Positions 1 through 9,595 of a stretch of DNA of 64,000 nucleotides are shown one piece after another. Source of the stretch: Septoria linicola (Eukaryota; Ascomycota; Dothideomycetes; Mycosphaerellales; Mycosphaerellaceae). Below the pieces are notes generated by a model. It had not been told where the DNA came from, did no database searches, and saw only the letters and a list, made by a program, of their open reading frames with translations. The position numbers and the translations under genes are program-made. Location of the stretch: the NCBI GenBank assembly GCA_024114885.1, contig CP099419.1:4650001-4714000 (forward strand). Reading direction: 5' to 3'. Positions within the stretch are counted from its first letter, which is position 1. Each line of letters opens with the position of its first letter.

Positions 1-1206
1 GTCTTCTTTAGGGTCCCATGTGATCATTTCGCCATCTAGAATGATGTTCCGGACACCGCTGTTGAAGGCGTCTTTGATATGACGCGTTAAAGAAGCATTG
101 TCGTCCTGAAAACCGTTACCATAGAGGTAGGTGTAGTCCTTGGCTTTGCGTGACCAGAAACCAAACCTCACACCTCCTGGGTGGTTGTCGTCTTCCATCA
201 TGTGCAACTGCATGCGCTCTCCATCGAGCTTCTCCTCAATCCAAAAGATAGGGTCTTCGTCTGTCGGATTCATTCTTGCCACCATCTGCTCCATGGATTT
301 CATTTGAAAAGCGGCTAGTTGAGGCTGGAAACATTGCATGAGTGCAATGCCTCGATTGTCTCCTTCGAGGCGAACGCTCTTGTCATGCAGTTCCCAACAT
401 ACTCGGCGCAAGCTGCTGGAGATGTTGAACAGGTTCTCGGCATCCGGATGCCACAGATCGAAGAACGTCTTTTCTGTGGCTCCCACTTTCATCTGACGCA
501 GAATGATGCGAATGAGCCACATCATTTCTTCGGCGTTCATTCTGCTGTAGAACTCTTCCAAGATTAGTCGCTGGTTTTCCTCCTTTTGCGCTACAGACAA
601 TCTGTCTAGACGCTCGTTCACCTCAGCAATAGACATATCTCCAGGATCAGATCGCATCGGCCGCTTGCTGATGGCATCAAAACATCGTCCAGCAAAGTCA
701 CCTGCAGTCGCGCTTGACGACTTGATTCCGGGAAGTTTCCAGTGTGTCAAATTGTAGCCGTCGTCGCTATTCTTGTCGATTTTGAGGATTCTGATTAGCA
801 TCTTACCAAGAGTCATCTCTTTGAGACCGTACATTCCGCGATCCCGATCCTTTTCTGGAACGATCAGACGAAATGCTGGATAGATGTCATCACCAACTTC
901 CTTCCGCCATCTGCCAATGAATCGGTCTATGATCTGCCGACGGATCTCGTTCGGCGCTTGACTGGGACCTCCGTGCGGACCTAATTTCTTGCGGGCGACT
1001 GCAGCGCCAGTCGGCTTCTTTTTGTTGTCGTTGAGAGGATTGAAAAGTGTGAGATAGATATCGTGAAACGGCAATGTCTTGGAGTGAATGTGAGGCCGAT
1101 TTGGATACTTTCCATCAAGTTCCTGCTCTGTCATCGTGCCATGTCCATACATCATGGCCTCCTCACGATGCGCTTCAGCATCTTGCATTATGGTGTCTCT
1201 CGCCAT
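1..1206 (-). CDS. lig4: DNA ligase IV (partial, C-terminal part beyond window)
   Basis: ATP-dependent ligase that seals double-strand breaks in non-homologous end joining, in the nucleus with Xrcc4/Lif1 and Ku. The minus strand reads open for 402 codons from the ATG at 1206 to the window edge. The N-terminal region has the KYPNRPH and FHDIYLTLFNP stretches typical of fungal Lig4. The nucleotidyl-transferase motif KLDGER has its catalytic lysine at about residue 326, and motif IIIa-like FGFWSRKAKDYTYLYG follows. The frame ends in LDGEMITWDP (motif IV) at the edge, so the OB-fold and BRCT domains lie outside. No intron is seen in this part. The start is chosen because the family-like sequence begins soon after it; an upstream small exon is possible. 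It is divergent from the dioxygenase gene, 297 bp away. The family is very sure; the start is moderately sure. Confidence 0.93.
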   Translation of the reverse strand, partial: MARDTIMQDAEAHREEAMMYGHGTMTEQELDGKYPNRPHIHSKTLPFHDIYLTLFNPLNDNKKKPTGAAVARKKLGPHGGPSQAPNEIRRQIIDRFIGRWRKEVGDDIYPAFRLIVPEKDRDRGMYGLKEMTLGKMLIRILKIDKNSDDGYNLTHWKLPGIKSSSATAGDFAGRCFDAISKRPMRSDPGDMSIAEVNERLDRLSVAQKEENQRLILEEFYSRMNAEEMMWLIRIILRQMKVGATEKTFFDLWHPDAENLFNISSSLRRVCWELHDKSVRLEGDNRGIALMQCFQPQLAAFQMKSMEQMVARMNPTDEDPIFWIEEKLDGERMQLHMMEDDNHPGGVRFGFWSRKAKDYTYLYGNGFQDDNASLTRHIKDAFNSGVRNIILDGEMITWDPKED

Positions 1207-1503
1207 CACGACCAGAGTGACGGCAGTGAGACTATTGAAGCTGGAAATGCATGTGCGGAAGACGGCATGCCTCTGTTGAAGTGGGCTGAAGAAAGTGAGG
1301 GAAAGATGCGGAAATACCTACCTGCTGGTGAGAAGAGGTCGATGTTCGCGTTTGTCCAGGCAACAGACGCGATGGATTGACGCCAAGACGTGTAGCCTTG
1401 CGTTTTAAGGCCCAACTTTTGCCACCTCAAGCTCTTCGAATTCAGCGCGAGAAAGATTAGATATTGAACCAAATCAAGCAGCGTGAAGCACAAGGTTCGG
1501 AAG
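1207..1503. promoter_or_regulatory. Shared divergent promoter region (lig4 / dioxygenase)
   Basis: These 297 bp separate the divergent start codons of the ligase IV gene and the 2OG dioxygenase gene, so both promoters and 5' leaders must lie here unless the lig4 leader is spliced from further upstream. I see no clear TATA box. The assignment is positional inference only. Confidence 0.4.
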
Positions 1504-3116
1504 ATGGCTAAGAGAAAGAGAAACAATATTCAAGCGGCTCCGGTCTCGAAAAAGCAGGTTTCGACCACAGGCATTCGAACTCCTCCACAGGAATCTACTA
1601 CTGAGCCGACAAATGTGCAATCAGTAGTGCCGCCTGAAGATGTCGAGATCACGATAGAGACACTGCAAGCTTTGAAAGAGTACCCAAATGTGCTGAAATC
1701 GAAGTCCTGCAAAGATCTGAGGACTGCTGTATTTGATTTCAGGCAAGCTTGCACTACTGGCCAGAATGCTGTTGGTAAGTACAACTCCAGAGAGTAATAC
1801 AAACAGATCGGAGCTAACATGTCATCGTAGAGGGCAGCAGTCTCACAGCTCGTATATCTGCCGCACTGACTGATGCCAAGTACATGGACGCCATGATCCT
1901 GCTTGCAGAAATGCGTATTCGGAAAGAGACCCCTTCACTGGGTGCTCTCTGCCGCTGGGTGCGCGTACTTGATGTGATCAGTGGCCTAGCGATCCATGTC
2001 GAACCATCTACGCAGACGATCGATCCAAGATCTTCCCAAAACCAGGAGCTACGCCAGGTTCTGGATGCCGTGTTGCGTGTTACTGGTCCCACAGACACGA
2101 CAGCTCTGGGATCTGCGGCGCAACCAGGAACGATCGCTCTGCAACCCACCTGGAGTTTGCGAGACGCAAAGGAGCCTACGAGGAGAACGCGGGCTAGTGT
2201 TGAAGATAAGAGCATATTCCGTGCGTGTCCAGCAAAGCTCAAGGAGAAGTTCCGCATCATCGAGACCACGCCTGGTGCGCAGCGGAAACCACCGAATCTA
2301 CATCCTGCCGTGCTTTTCGCTTCCCAGGATGATACAGTACTGCTAGAGAATGGACCTCAGACAACTGTCCACAAGCATCCAATAGTGCCTAACCTGCGAC
2401 TAATCAAGGACGTGCTGAGCCCGGAAGAGTGCTCATCCATTATCGCTGCTGGTGAGACCATGGAATTCATACCTGATGCACCCATTCGGCATGACGAGGA
2501 CACGAGCGTACTGGCACACAACTTCTACTGGATCGTAGACCAGGCCTTCCACGACAAACTTTGGGACCGGGTGAAAGCATTTGTCCCTGAATCTGTGACT
2601 GGCAGACAGGTGCGAGGAATCAATCGAAGATTCCGTGTGTATCGATATGTGCCTGGCGCGGAATATCGATGTCATATTGGTAAGTGTCACAGCAGTATAC
2701 GAACCAGTGAGTCTTGCTAATAGATTACAGACGGAGCTTGGCCACCTTCTGGCATCGATCCAGTGACCGACGCCTACCAATACGACTCATCTCCAGCAGA
2801 TGCACGCCAGTCCTCGCTGTTCACTTTCTTAATCTACCTTAACGACGACTTCAAGGGAGGCGAGACTACATTCTTCATCCCTAGCGTGCAAGAAGGCGTG
2901 ATGAACGCTTACCCTGTGAAGCCGATCATGGGTAGTGTCGCAGTCTTTCCTCATGGTGAGGCTGCTGGGGCACTATTGCACGAAGGGACTGGGGTGGTGG
3001 AGGGAGCCAAATATGTCATCAGGACGGATGTAGAATACGATGTCGGTGCGACCGCATCAGCACGACCTGATGAGCCTGCTGCACAGGGTGTGAAGCGAAG
3101 CGTTATTGAAGAATAG
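1504..3116 (+). CDS. 2-oxoglutarate/Fe(II) dioxygenase, prolyl 4-hydroxylase-like
   Basis: Three exons (1504-1774, 1831-2679, 2731-3116) give 501 residues. Both introns start GTAAGT and end in AG, and phases match. The C-terminal third is a P4Hc-type double-stranded beta-helix. The metal triad is H372-x-D374 (the second intron splits the D codon) and H457 in ALLHEG, with R471 in YVIRTDVEY as the likely 2OG-binding residue. FKGGETTFF is also typical. The first ~300 residues match no domain I recognise; residues 1-15 are basic. The family hydroxylates proline or other residues using O2 and 2-oxoglutarate; the substrate here is unknown. The ATG at 1504 is the first in-frame ATG of the open frame. 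No signal peptide is visible, so an ER collagen-type role is unlikely. Confidence 0.88.
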
Positions 3117-3805
3117 TACTACAGAAATGGTCCATGGACAATTCAAGAAACAACATGAGCCAGGCATCCTCGAAAGTCTGCCTTGCAACTTGGCATCATC
3201 TCTTCCATTCGAAATATTTCTGCCGATCTTCGACATCCATCTTCCATCACGGCGCCTTCCAAAATTAATGCATCCCGATAACGAGATTGGCACATGCAAA
3301 AGCCAGCTGCAAAGATCTTGCACAGCCACAAGACTGCCGGCATTGACTTTCAAAATCTAGGCCGTCGCCACAGTTTCTGTCGATCGCTTCTGACTTCTGG
3401 AGCTCGTTGTGGCTGAGCATGACGTTTCTCCAACCTGGCAAGAAAGCAGGCCGGGTGACAGCATATGTTCATCACCTCACAGTATAAAGAGTCTATCTAC
3501 CGGTCGGTCGCTGTTGTAGCCTGCCTCACTACTTACATTCACGCGACTTGTGTTTCAAAAAGCAAAAGCAGCAAGCGCCCAGCCCGCGGCTCTGGGAGAC
3601 AAACGTTCCAAGTTGGTGCTCTGACGCGCGCTTGAAGCCAATCAACAGCTCCTTGCCCAAAAAACACTTCTATTGTTGGCATTCACGACTGCATTTAACC
3701 TTACCGACAGCGCATCATCGAAGCAGATATATAGGCCAGGCGGCCGACTCTGCAACCTTGCGAACATAATCACAACGAAGTTCAGAACATCGACAGATCG
3801 CGACA
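3117..3805. other. Intergenic region, no gene seen
   Basis: About 690 bp hold the 3' flank of the dioxygenase gene and the promoter of the DUF4112 gene. A TATAAA-like string occurs near 3482. Short open frames here overlap each other on both strands and resemble nothing known. Confidence 0.5.
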
Positions 3806-4694
3806 ATGGCAGCGGTGGTGGGAAAGTATGCTGCGAACAAGTTCCTCAAGAAGCACATGAGCAAGTATGAGGACAAGAAGGTCGACAGTGGGCAGGTGAG
3901 CAGCAATTCCATACTTTGATCTTCCCAACGATGAATGCTCACAGGTACCGTAGGACCCATACTTCGCCATGGTGGAAGACCCTCGCAAACCAGGCAAATT
4001 GAAGAAGGTCAAGAAGCAAATTCCCGACTATATTCCCGAGCAAGACGCCATGATCCTCGCCTCCGTTCGCAAACGAGCTTACCACCTCGACTGCGGTCTC
4101 TTCACACTCTTCGGCGTTCGATTCGGCTGGGAAAGTGTCATCGGACTGATCCCGGCCGCAGGTGACGCGATCGGCGCGGCAATGGCACTGCTCATCGTGA
4201 AGAAGTGCATGAAAGTGTCAGGAGGGCTCGGCAACGCGCTGTTAGTGCGCATGCTGATCAACATTGCCATCGACTTCCTGGTCGGCCTGATTCCATTCGT
4301 GGGTGATTTGGCAGACGCGGCATTCAAGTGCAACACCAAGAACCTGCGACTGTTGGAGGAGCATCTCGATACCAAATACAAGCCTAACAGCCTGAAGAGG
4401 GACGAACGCGACTTTGCGGGCGTGGACAGGGAGACGAGAAGGTCAAACCGAAAGAGCGGAATCTACATGCCAAACGACCCACCGCCAGCCACTGCATTCG
4501 ATGACAGCGACTCAGAGGAGGATAGGAGACGCTATAATAGGGAGCCAGCGTCGACTGTGCAAGAGCCTCGTGCAACCAGAGCACCAGAGGACAGACGTGG
4601 CGGTGATCGAGGAGGTTTCTTCTCCGGCAGCAAGAGCAACCGCGATCCCAGAGACACAGAGTTGAGGCAAGACGTTAGAAGCGACCGCCGCTGA
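3806..4694 (+). CDS. DUF4112 family protein
   Basis: Two exons (3806-3895, 3954-4694) give 276 residues; the intron is 58 bp (GTGAGC...TAG, phase 0). Residues ~57-168 are a DUF4112 domain with the duplicated signature GLIPAAGDAIGA (~94-105) and GLIPFVGDLADA (~141-152), each in a hydrophobic stretch that could form a membrane hairpin. The tail from ~175 is charged, rich in Asp, Arg and Ser, and likely disordered. The biochemical role of the domain is not established. The gene is followed by 515 bp without another gene. Family assignment is confident; no function is claimed. Confidence 0.88.
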
Positions 4695-5209
4695 GACTGA
4701 CGGTTCTGAAGAACGAGAGCGGGCTGTACGATTCTGCTATACACAAAGCGAGGTGTTTGGGGAGCACGAGATAGTGATCAAGCTTGTAATGTTAGAGCGA
4801 TCCGATACCCTATTAGTTGTGAAGAGATTGGCGGCGCACAGTATCATGAGACTATTACTTGCGACAGCATACCACGTCCTGAAGATCCATTTTCCTCGGT
4901 GCCGAATTGCATAGGCAGAGCTCGCGATCCTTCGACTTCAGCTCAAGCGAGCGAGATGATGATCCGACCACCGACGAGCATCCGGATAAGGAACAGAGCT
5001 ATATGAGCTGTGACTCTGATATGCAACGTCAGCTTGAAGGATCACACTCACCTTCTGTTGCAACTCGGTTCGAGTAGACAGCTAGATCAGTGCATCGTCT
5101 CCCTTTGTTCCAATTGCAATCTCGAACGATACTCACCAGAATGATGATCCCAGCTTCACTCAGTCTACACTCAAGCCTTTGGAACGAGACAACACACAAG
5201 CCCACAATC
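4695..5209. other. Intergenic region, no gene seen
   Basis: About 515 bp between the DUF4112 and SRPBCC genes on the same strand. I see no coding pattern or RNA gene. It should contain the terminator of the first and the promoter of the second. Confidence 0.45.
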
Positions 5210-5866
5210 ATGGTCTACCTCCATACACAAATCGAAATCGCCGCTCCGCCGGGAAAAGTCAGAGAAGTGGTAAGTAAGTATCTCTCTATACACATCAGCC
5301 CCATGGCCCCCAATTTGCATACCCCCATCAATCTGGTACTGATCACGATCTAACTAGCTTCTCGACTTTTCCCAAATGCCCTCATGGCTCAACGGCGGCC
5401 CCGGCATCCGCAACGTACAAGTCAAAGATCCTGCCAAAACCGGCACAGCCATCGAGGCAGGAGATGTGCTGATCACACATATCGACAAGACAATGTTTGA
5501 GCCTGTTGTTCTTGTACGTACGCCTTTTCTCTGATCACCCCCCCCCCCCCCCCCCCCCCCCCACCAGTGTTACTATTCTTCTCGCACAACTAACTGACCC
5601 CTCGTATGTGCCAGGTGAATGATTCTTCTGAATTGAAATGGCGCGGCAGCATCCCCTACATTTTTACAGGCGATCATTCGTTCCAATTCAAGAAAAGCGA
5701 GACGAACGAGGGAGGGACGACGTTTGTGAATGAGGAGAATTTCTTGGGGGCGTTGTCGTTTTTGATGTTGCAGTGGGTGATGGGCGCGAGTGCGAAGAAG
5801 TCGTTCGAGGCGTTGAATGGGGACTTGAAGAGGAGGGTTGAGGGGTTAGTGGAGGAGGGAAAGTAG
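5210..5866 (+). CDS. SRPBCC (START-like / polyketide cyclase-like) protein
   Basis: Three exons (5210-5269, 5358-5513, 5615-5866) encode 155 residues, all junctions phase 0. The N-terminus HTQIEIAAPPGKVREVLLDF followed by a W-rich turn is the opening strand and helix of SRPBCC ligand-binding folds, and the C-terminal amphipathic helix (residues ~118-150) is the expected lid. Members bind hydrophobic ligands in a deep pocket; the ligand here cannot be told. The second intron carries an uninterrupted run of 25 C (5538-5562). A cytosolic location is likely, as there is no signal peptide. The intron calls are supported by frame continuity on both sides. Confidence 0.85.
5538..5562. repeat. C25 homopolymer inside an intron
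   Basis: Twenty-five consecutive cytosines lie within intron 2 (5514-5614) of the SRPBCC gene, 24 bp after the donor. On the other strand this is G25. Length polymorphism and assembly error are both plausible at such a run. Confidence 0.9.
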
Positions 5867-5928
5867 AGAAGTATGAGATTGATCTAGTGGTGTTGAGTTA
5901 TATGGATTGGAGTCAATGATGATGAAGC

Positions 5929-7569
5929 TTATGAAGGGAAGGCTAGTTCGCTTTCTAATTGTGCGTCCTTGCCACATGTATTGCTGCGAAGCACAGCCTT
6001 GACTTTGAGAAACTGGATGACCTCCATGTCGATCACAGTCTCGAAGCCTTTCTTCTCGACTGTGCGAATGTAGCTCACAGTCTCGATACCACTATATAGT
6101 TCCCACGCTTTCACTTCCGTAGCTCCGTTCCAGCTAATGTACGCTCTAGTACCTGCTGGAGCATCGCTAGGCCCAGTATACTCCAGGACCACAACAGGCT
6201 TTGTTTGAGGACATCCTGTCCAGCGACGCTTGAAGCCACGATAGGAAAGTGTGCCACGCTCACCGGACACAAAACCAGATCCGTTAGGGTTTGCGGTCGC
6301 GTTGCCGAATTGGTAAGTGGCAATTGTCTTGCCATCAGGCGAGAACTCCTCGAGGATTGGAATCCAGCCATTGCCGGTAAAGAAGTTTCCGCCTTTACTC
6401 ACTTCAGCGAAAGATCCCTGAGCAGTAGGGTAGATAGGATCGGCGGGATTGTAGTATTTCGTTCCCAGGAGTGAAACGTGCTTGTTCTTGAGATCGACTT
6501 CGAGAAATTTGCCCGAAGCTGGTACGGTGTTGTTGTCGATCGGGCAGTTATGGTTGTCGTGAAGCCGAAGAACCACACAACTATCGTGTTCCGCGATTGT
6601 TCGAATGTGATGCTGATATCGGAAGTCTGCTCCTTTGCCGAGCGTGAAGTCATTTCCGTCGATACCTTGAACGCGCCAGAGCACTTTCCCAGATTTGTCC
6701 AACGCGATAGCGCTGGAAAGGTACCTCGAGCTCAGTATGTATCCATCTCCTAGCGGCGCAACAGAATTGATGTGGATGTAGCCCCAAGCTTTGCTTTGCT
6801 CGGATCCGTCGTAGCCCTCACTTCCAAGTGCGTAGACACTTGCTTTCAAAGGCAGCTCATCCAAATGCTCCAGGCTCTTCCAGCTGAAGAGGACTTCATT
6901 CGTCTCAACGTCAATCTCGTATACCTGAGCTTCAACGAGCCAGCCTCGCTCGGTACCGCCAACACTTCGCAGATCAGTTTGTGTGACGTTGTTGCCCAGT
7001 ACCAAGATTGTTCCCTTTTCAGTCAAGTACATCTCGTGGAGATCGATATTACTGTCAAACATTTCGCCCTCTGTCAGATCTACAAAGTTACCTTGCAGCG
7101 AGACCTTGGCGATTTCTTCATAATCCTTACCCAGGACATGTATGCTTCCATGTCCTCGTCCCACGGGTTCCGGAAAACTTGTGCCATTCCAGTATACCAA
7201 GACATCTGCTCCCTTGTAAGTCTGAACATCGAATCCGAAGGCTTTGCCAATAGGTCCGTTCCAGATTAATTCGCCATCAGCAGAGGCAATGATGGGTGCT
7301 TTCTGGTATGCTGTTCCGCCATCTGGCGCGAAGAAGAGGTGGCCGTCTTGAGGGTCCAGGCTTGGTTCACCAGTGATCTTGATCACAGGTGGAGTGTAGT
7401 TCGCAGTCTTAAAGGTCTGAAATGGCCATGATATATTCTTGGATGCATCTGCTGGTACAATGGTACTGCCGTGTACGTGGTTTGCTATGCCCAGCAGAAT
7501 GGGTAGGGCAAGCGCAACGAGGACCATGATCACGGCGATGATGTTCCCTGGGTCTTGTCGTTGCGGCAT
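5929..7569 (-). CDS. Membrane-anchored arylsulfotransferase-like (ASST) protein
   Basis: A single-exon frame of 546 codons starts at the ATG at 7569. Residues ~10-31 form one hydrophobic segment, best read as an N-terminal membrane anchor or uncleaved signal. The rest resembles the fungal arylsulfotransferase family (Arylsulfotran_2 type) with beta-propeller-like repeats: FDSNIDLHEMYLTEKGTILVLG, WGYIHINSVAPLGDGYILSS and FRYQHHIRTIAEHD-like stretches, the last with a conserved His pair. Several N-x-S/T sequons (e.g. NNVT, NGTS) suit a lumenal or extracellular domain. The bacterial relatives transfer sulfate between phenols; activity of fungal members is not established. Its 3' end faces the end of the SRPBCC gene, only 62 bp away. 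Confidence 0.85.
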   Translation of the reverse strand: MPQRQDPGNIIAVIMVLVALALPILLGIANHVHGSTIVPADASKNISWPFQTFKTANYTPPVIKITGEPSLDPQDGHLFFAPDGGTAYQKAPIIASADGELIWNGPIGKAFGFDVQTYKGADVLVYWNGTSFPEPVGRGHGSIHVLGKDYEEIAKVSLQGNFVDLTEGEMFDSNIDLHEMYLTEKGTILVLGNNVTQTDLRSVGGTERGWLVEAQVYEIDVETNEVLFSWKSLEHLDELPLKASVYALGSEGYDGSEQSKAWGYIHINSVAPLGDGYILSSRYLSSAIALDKSGKVLWRVQGIDGNDFTLGKGADFRYQHHIRTIAEHDSCVVLRLHDNHNCPIDNNTVPASGKFLEVDLKNKHVSLLGTKYYNPADPIYPTAQGSFAEVSKGGNFFTGNGWIPILEEFSPDGKTIATYQFGNATANPNGSGFVSGERGTLSYRGFKRRWTGCPQTKPVVVLEYTGPSDAPAGTRAYISWNGATEVKAWELYSGIETVSYIRTVEKKGFETVIDMEVIQFLKVKAVLRSNTCGKDAQLESELAFPS

Positions 7570-8131
7570 CGAAGTCGGAGAGAGAAATCTGGAGTAGTAT
7601 ATGGGGTCTGCAGCTAGTGTTGGTCTAGTGTCACTTCACGGCAAGAGCTCTGCTGTTGTGGCCGGATCGGCGCCCGAGATGTGATGTCGCACTGCAGCTG
7701 CGATGATCCATGTCCAGAAGTGGTTGGGATGTGCACGACTCAAGTCCTGCGTTCTGCTATTTTATGAGATCGAGACAGAATGATTAAAGTCTTCGTTGGC
7801 GTACGTGCGCTTGCGCCTTTGCTCCGTTGAATGTGAAGTGTCTGCGTTATGTGTAGTCGGGGAGATGTCGACGTCAGTATGCACAATACACGAAACACTC
7901 ACCAATTATCCTCGTCTTATCTCTCATACTATCACTGGCAGCCGGTACTCGGTATGCATACACCAATGCTTGGGTTCCAGAGCACAAGCAGAACCATCGC
8001 GACTTTGTACAGTGGACGTCGTGTGCCACCTGCAATTCGCAGATCATCGATGCTGCTAGCACAACTGCTGATGGTTCTTCTGCATTCATCACCTATGATC
8101 CTTCGATATCTCCTATTCTTCCGGTCCTCCT
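7570..8131. other. Intergenic region, no gene seen
   Basis: About 560 bp between the start of the ASST-like gene and the stop of the uracil phosphoribosyltransferase gene, both on the minus strand. It should hold the ASST-like promoter. Open frames of 60-110 codons here overlap in several frames and look like chance. Confidence 0.45.
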
Positions 8132-8894
8132 TCACTTTCCAAGCGTCAAGTACAACCGATCACCAATGTCACCAAGACCCGGCTTGATCATGCCTCTCTC
8201 ATCAGTCTCCGCATCAACACCGCCCACCCACAGCTCGACTCCTTCAGGCCAAGCTTCCGCAGCTCTTTGCAAACCTGTCTGACTGGCCAAGATCGAGATC
8301 GAAATAATTCTTTGCACACCCCAATCCTTCAACGTCTCAATCGCAGCGCAGACTGTCGAGCCTGTAGCAATGATTGGGTCCACGATAATGGCCAAAGGCG
8401 GCACGTTCGAAGTATCGCCAGCTTTGTGATATGGCAAATTGTTATAGTATTCTACAGGCTGCAACGTGCTCTTCTCGCGGTACATGCCCAGGTGGTGCAC
8501 AGAGACAGGGTTCGGCAGAAGGCTCTGGACTGCTTCGACCATGCTCAGGCCAGAACGGAGGATGGGTACGAGGGAAATGTTCGAGGGCGAGATGTTTTCC
8601 GAATTGTACGTGTAGCCCAGGGGAGACTGATCCTATACAGACGCAAATGCACGGTTAGTCCAGGCTCACCTGCTATGCACTGGTCAGCCTGTGCTGGCTG
8701 AAAGTGGTGGTCGGTTGACTTACTGTGCCTGTGCTTTCTACATCCAGACCCTTTGCCAATGCCTCTACGCCGACGATGGTTGCCATCTCGTGCACCAACA
8801 CTTTCGTGTCGCGAGCATTCGTCGAGCCGGATCGTAGCTGGCTGAGCTTCGCGCGTACGCATGGATGTGACGAGACGTGAATTGAGGAGGCCAT
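8132..8894 (-). CDS. Uracil phosphoribosyltransferase
   Basis: Two exons on the minus strand (8724-8894, 8132-8632; intron phase 0, GTAAGT...TAG) give 223 residues. The enzyme makes UMP from uracil and PRPP (pyrimidine salvage). The PRPP loop is VDPIIATGSTVCAAIETL (residues ~136-153) and the uracil-binding C-terminal motif is PGLGDIGDRLYLT. The architecture, with a short N-terminus HPCVRAKLSQLR and SLVPILRSGLSM, is closer to bacterial Upp and fungal URG2-type proteins than to yeast Fur1, so a role in the uracil catabolism system is possible. The loop reads ATGST rather than the common ATGGS. It is divergent from the fluoride exporter gene. No targeting signal is visible. Confidence 0.9.
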
Positions 8895-9595
8895 GATGTA
8901 GAGCGTAGGATAAGGTGACTAGGTACGTGGTAAGTAGAACCTACAAAGAGCGTGGTGAGAAGCTATATGTTTGTGAGATGCTCTCTCGACAGCTGTTGCT
9001 TGCTTGCCCATATCTCACAGAGCTCCCCTCATCACAAACAAGAGAACGATAGGCGGCGGCGACGTCCGATCTGCCAACCAACTTGAATCATCTTGCCCGT
9101 TTCACCGGCTGTGGCTGGTGCTCGCCGGGCCATCGCGCTGCCCGAACCATGTGAAATAGATGAAAGATGAGCCACTACTCCAATGCATCTAGAAACGCTC
9201 CGATATGCTCGAAAAGTGATCACAGCCATCGCGAGCAACCATAGCCGCTCTGAACTCATCCACAACTGCTCAGAACATACAGAACGGCATCTAGACACCC
9301 TTTTATGGTCTCCACCATCCACGAGTAAGTTTGCATAAGGTTATCGTCCGAGATTAGTCTTTGCCCGTGCTCGATCCCTGGTGGACACGCCCACGATTTG
9401 TTCGTCACGTCTCCCTGTTCTGTTTACTCCTTGTCACCTTCTGGGCTCCCCGAGACAGTATCTTTGCTTTACCAGGTAGTTGAGTGCTGGAGCGCAGGCG
9501 TTTCCTGGCACTCTTTGCCATTGTAACTTAACGGACTTTATGGATCGGGCAAGCCGGTAGCACGGATAGAGAGGGGACCGGTCGAAACGGTCCCA
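8895..9595. promoter_or_regulatory. Divergent intergenic region (UPRT / fluoride exporter)
   Basis: 701 bp separate the divergent starts of the uracil phosphoribosyltransferase and fluoride exporter genes. No coding pattern or RNA gene is visible. The known fluoride riboswitch is bacterial, and I see nothing like it here. Promoter function is inferred from position. Confidence 0.4.

Noticed and set aside
8895..9595. Fluoride riboswitch before the fluoride exporter
   Set aside because: Such riboswitches are known from bacteria and archaea, and no matching fold is apparent here.
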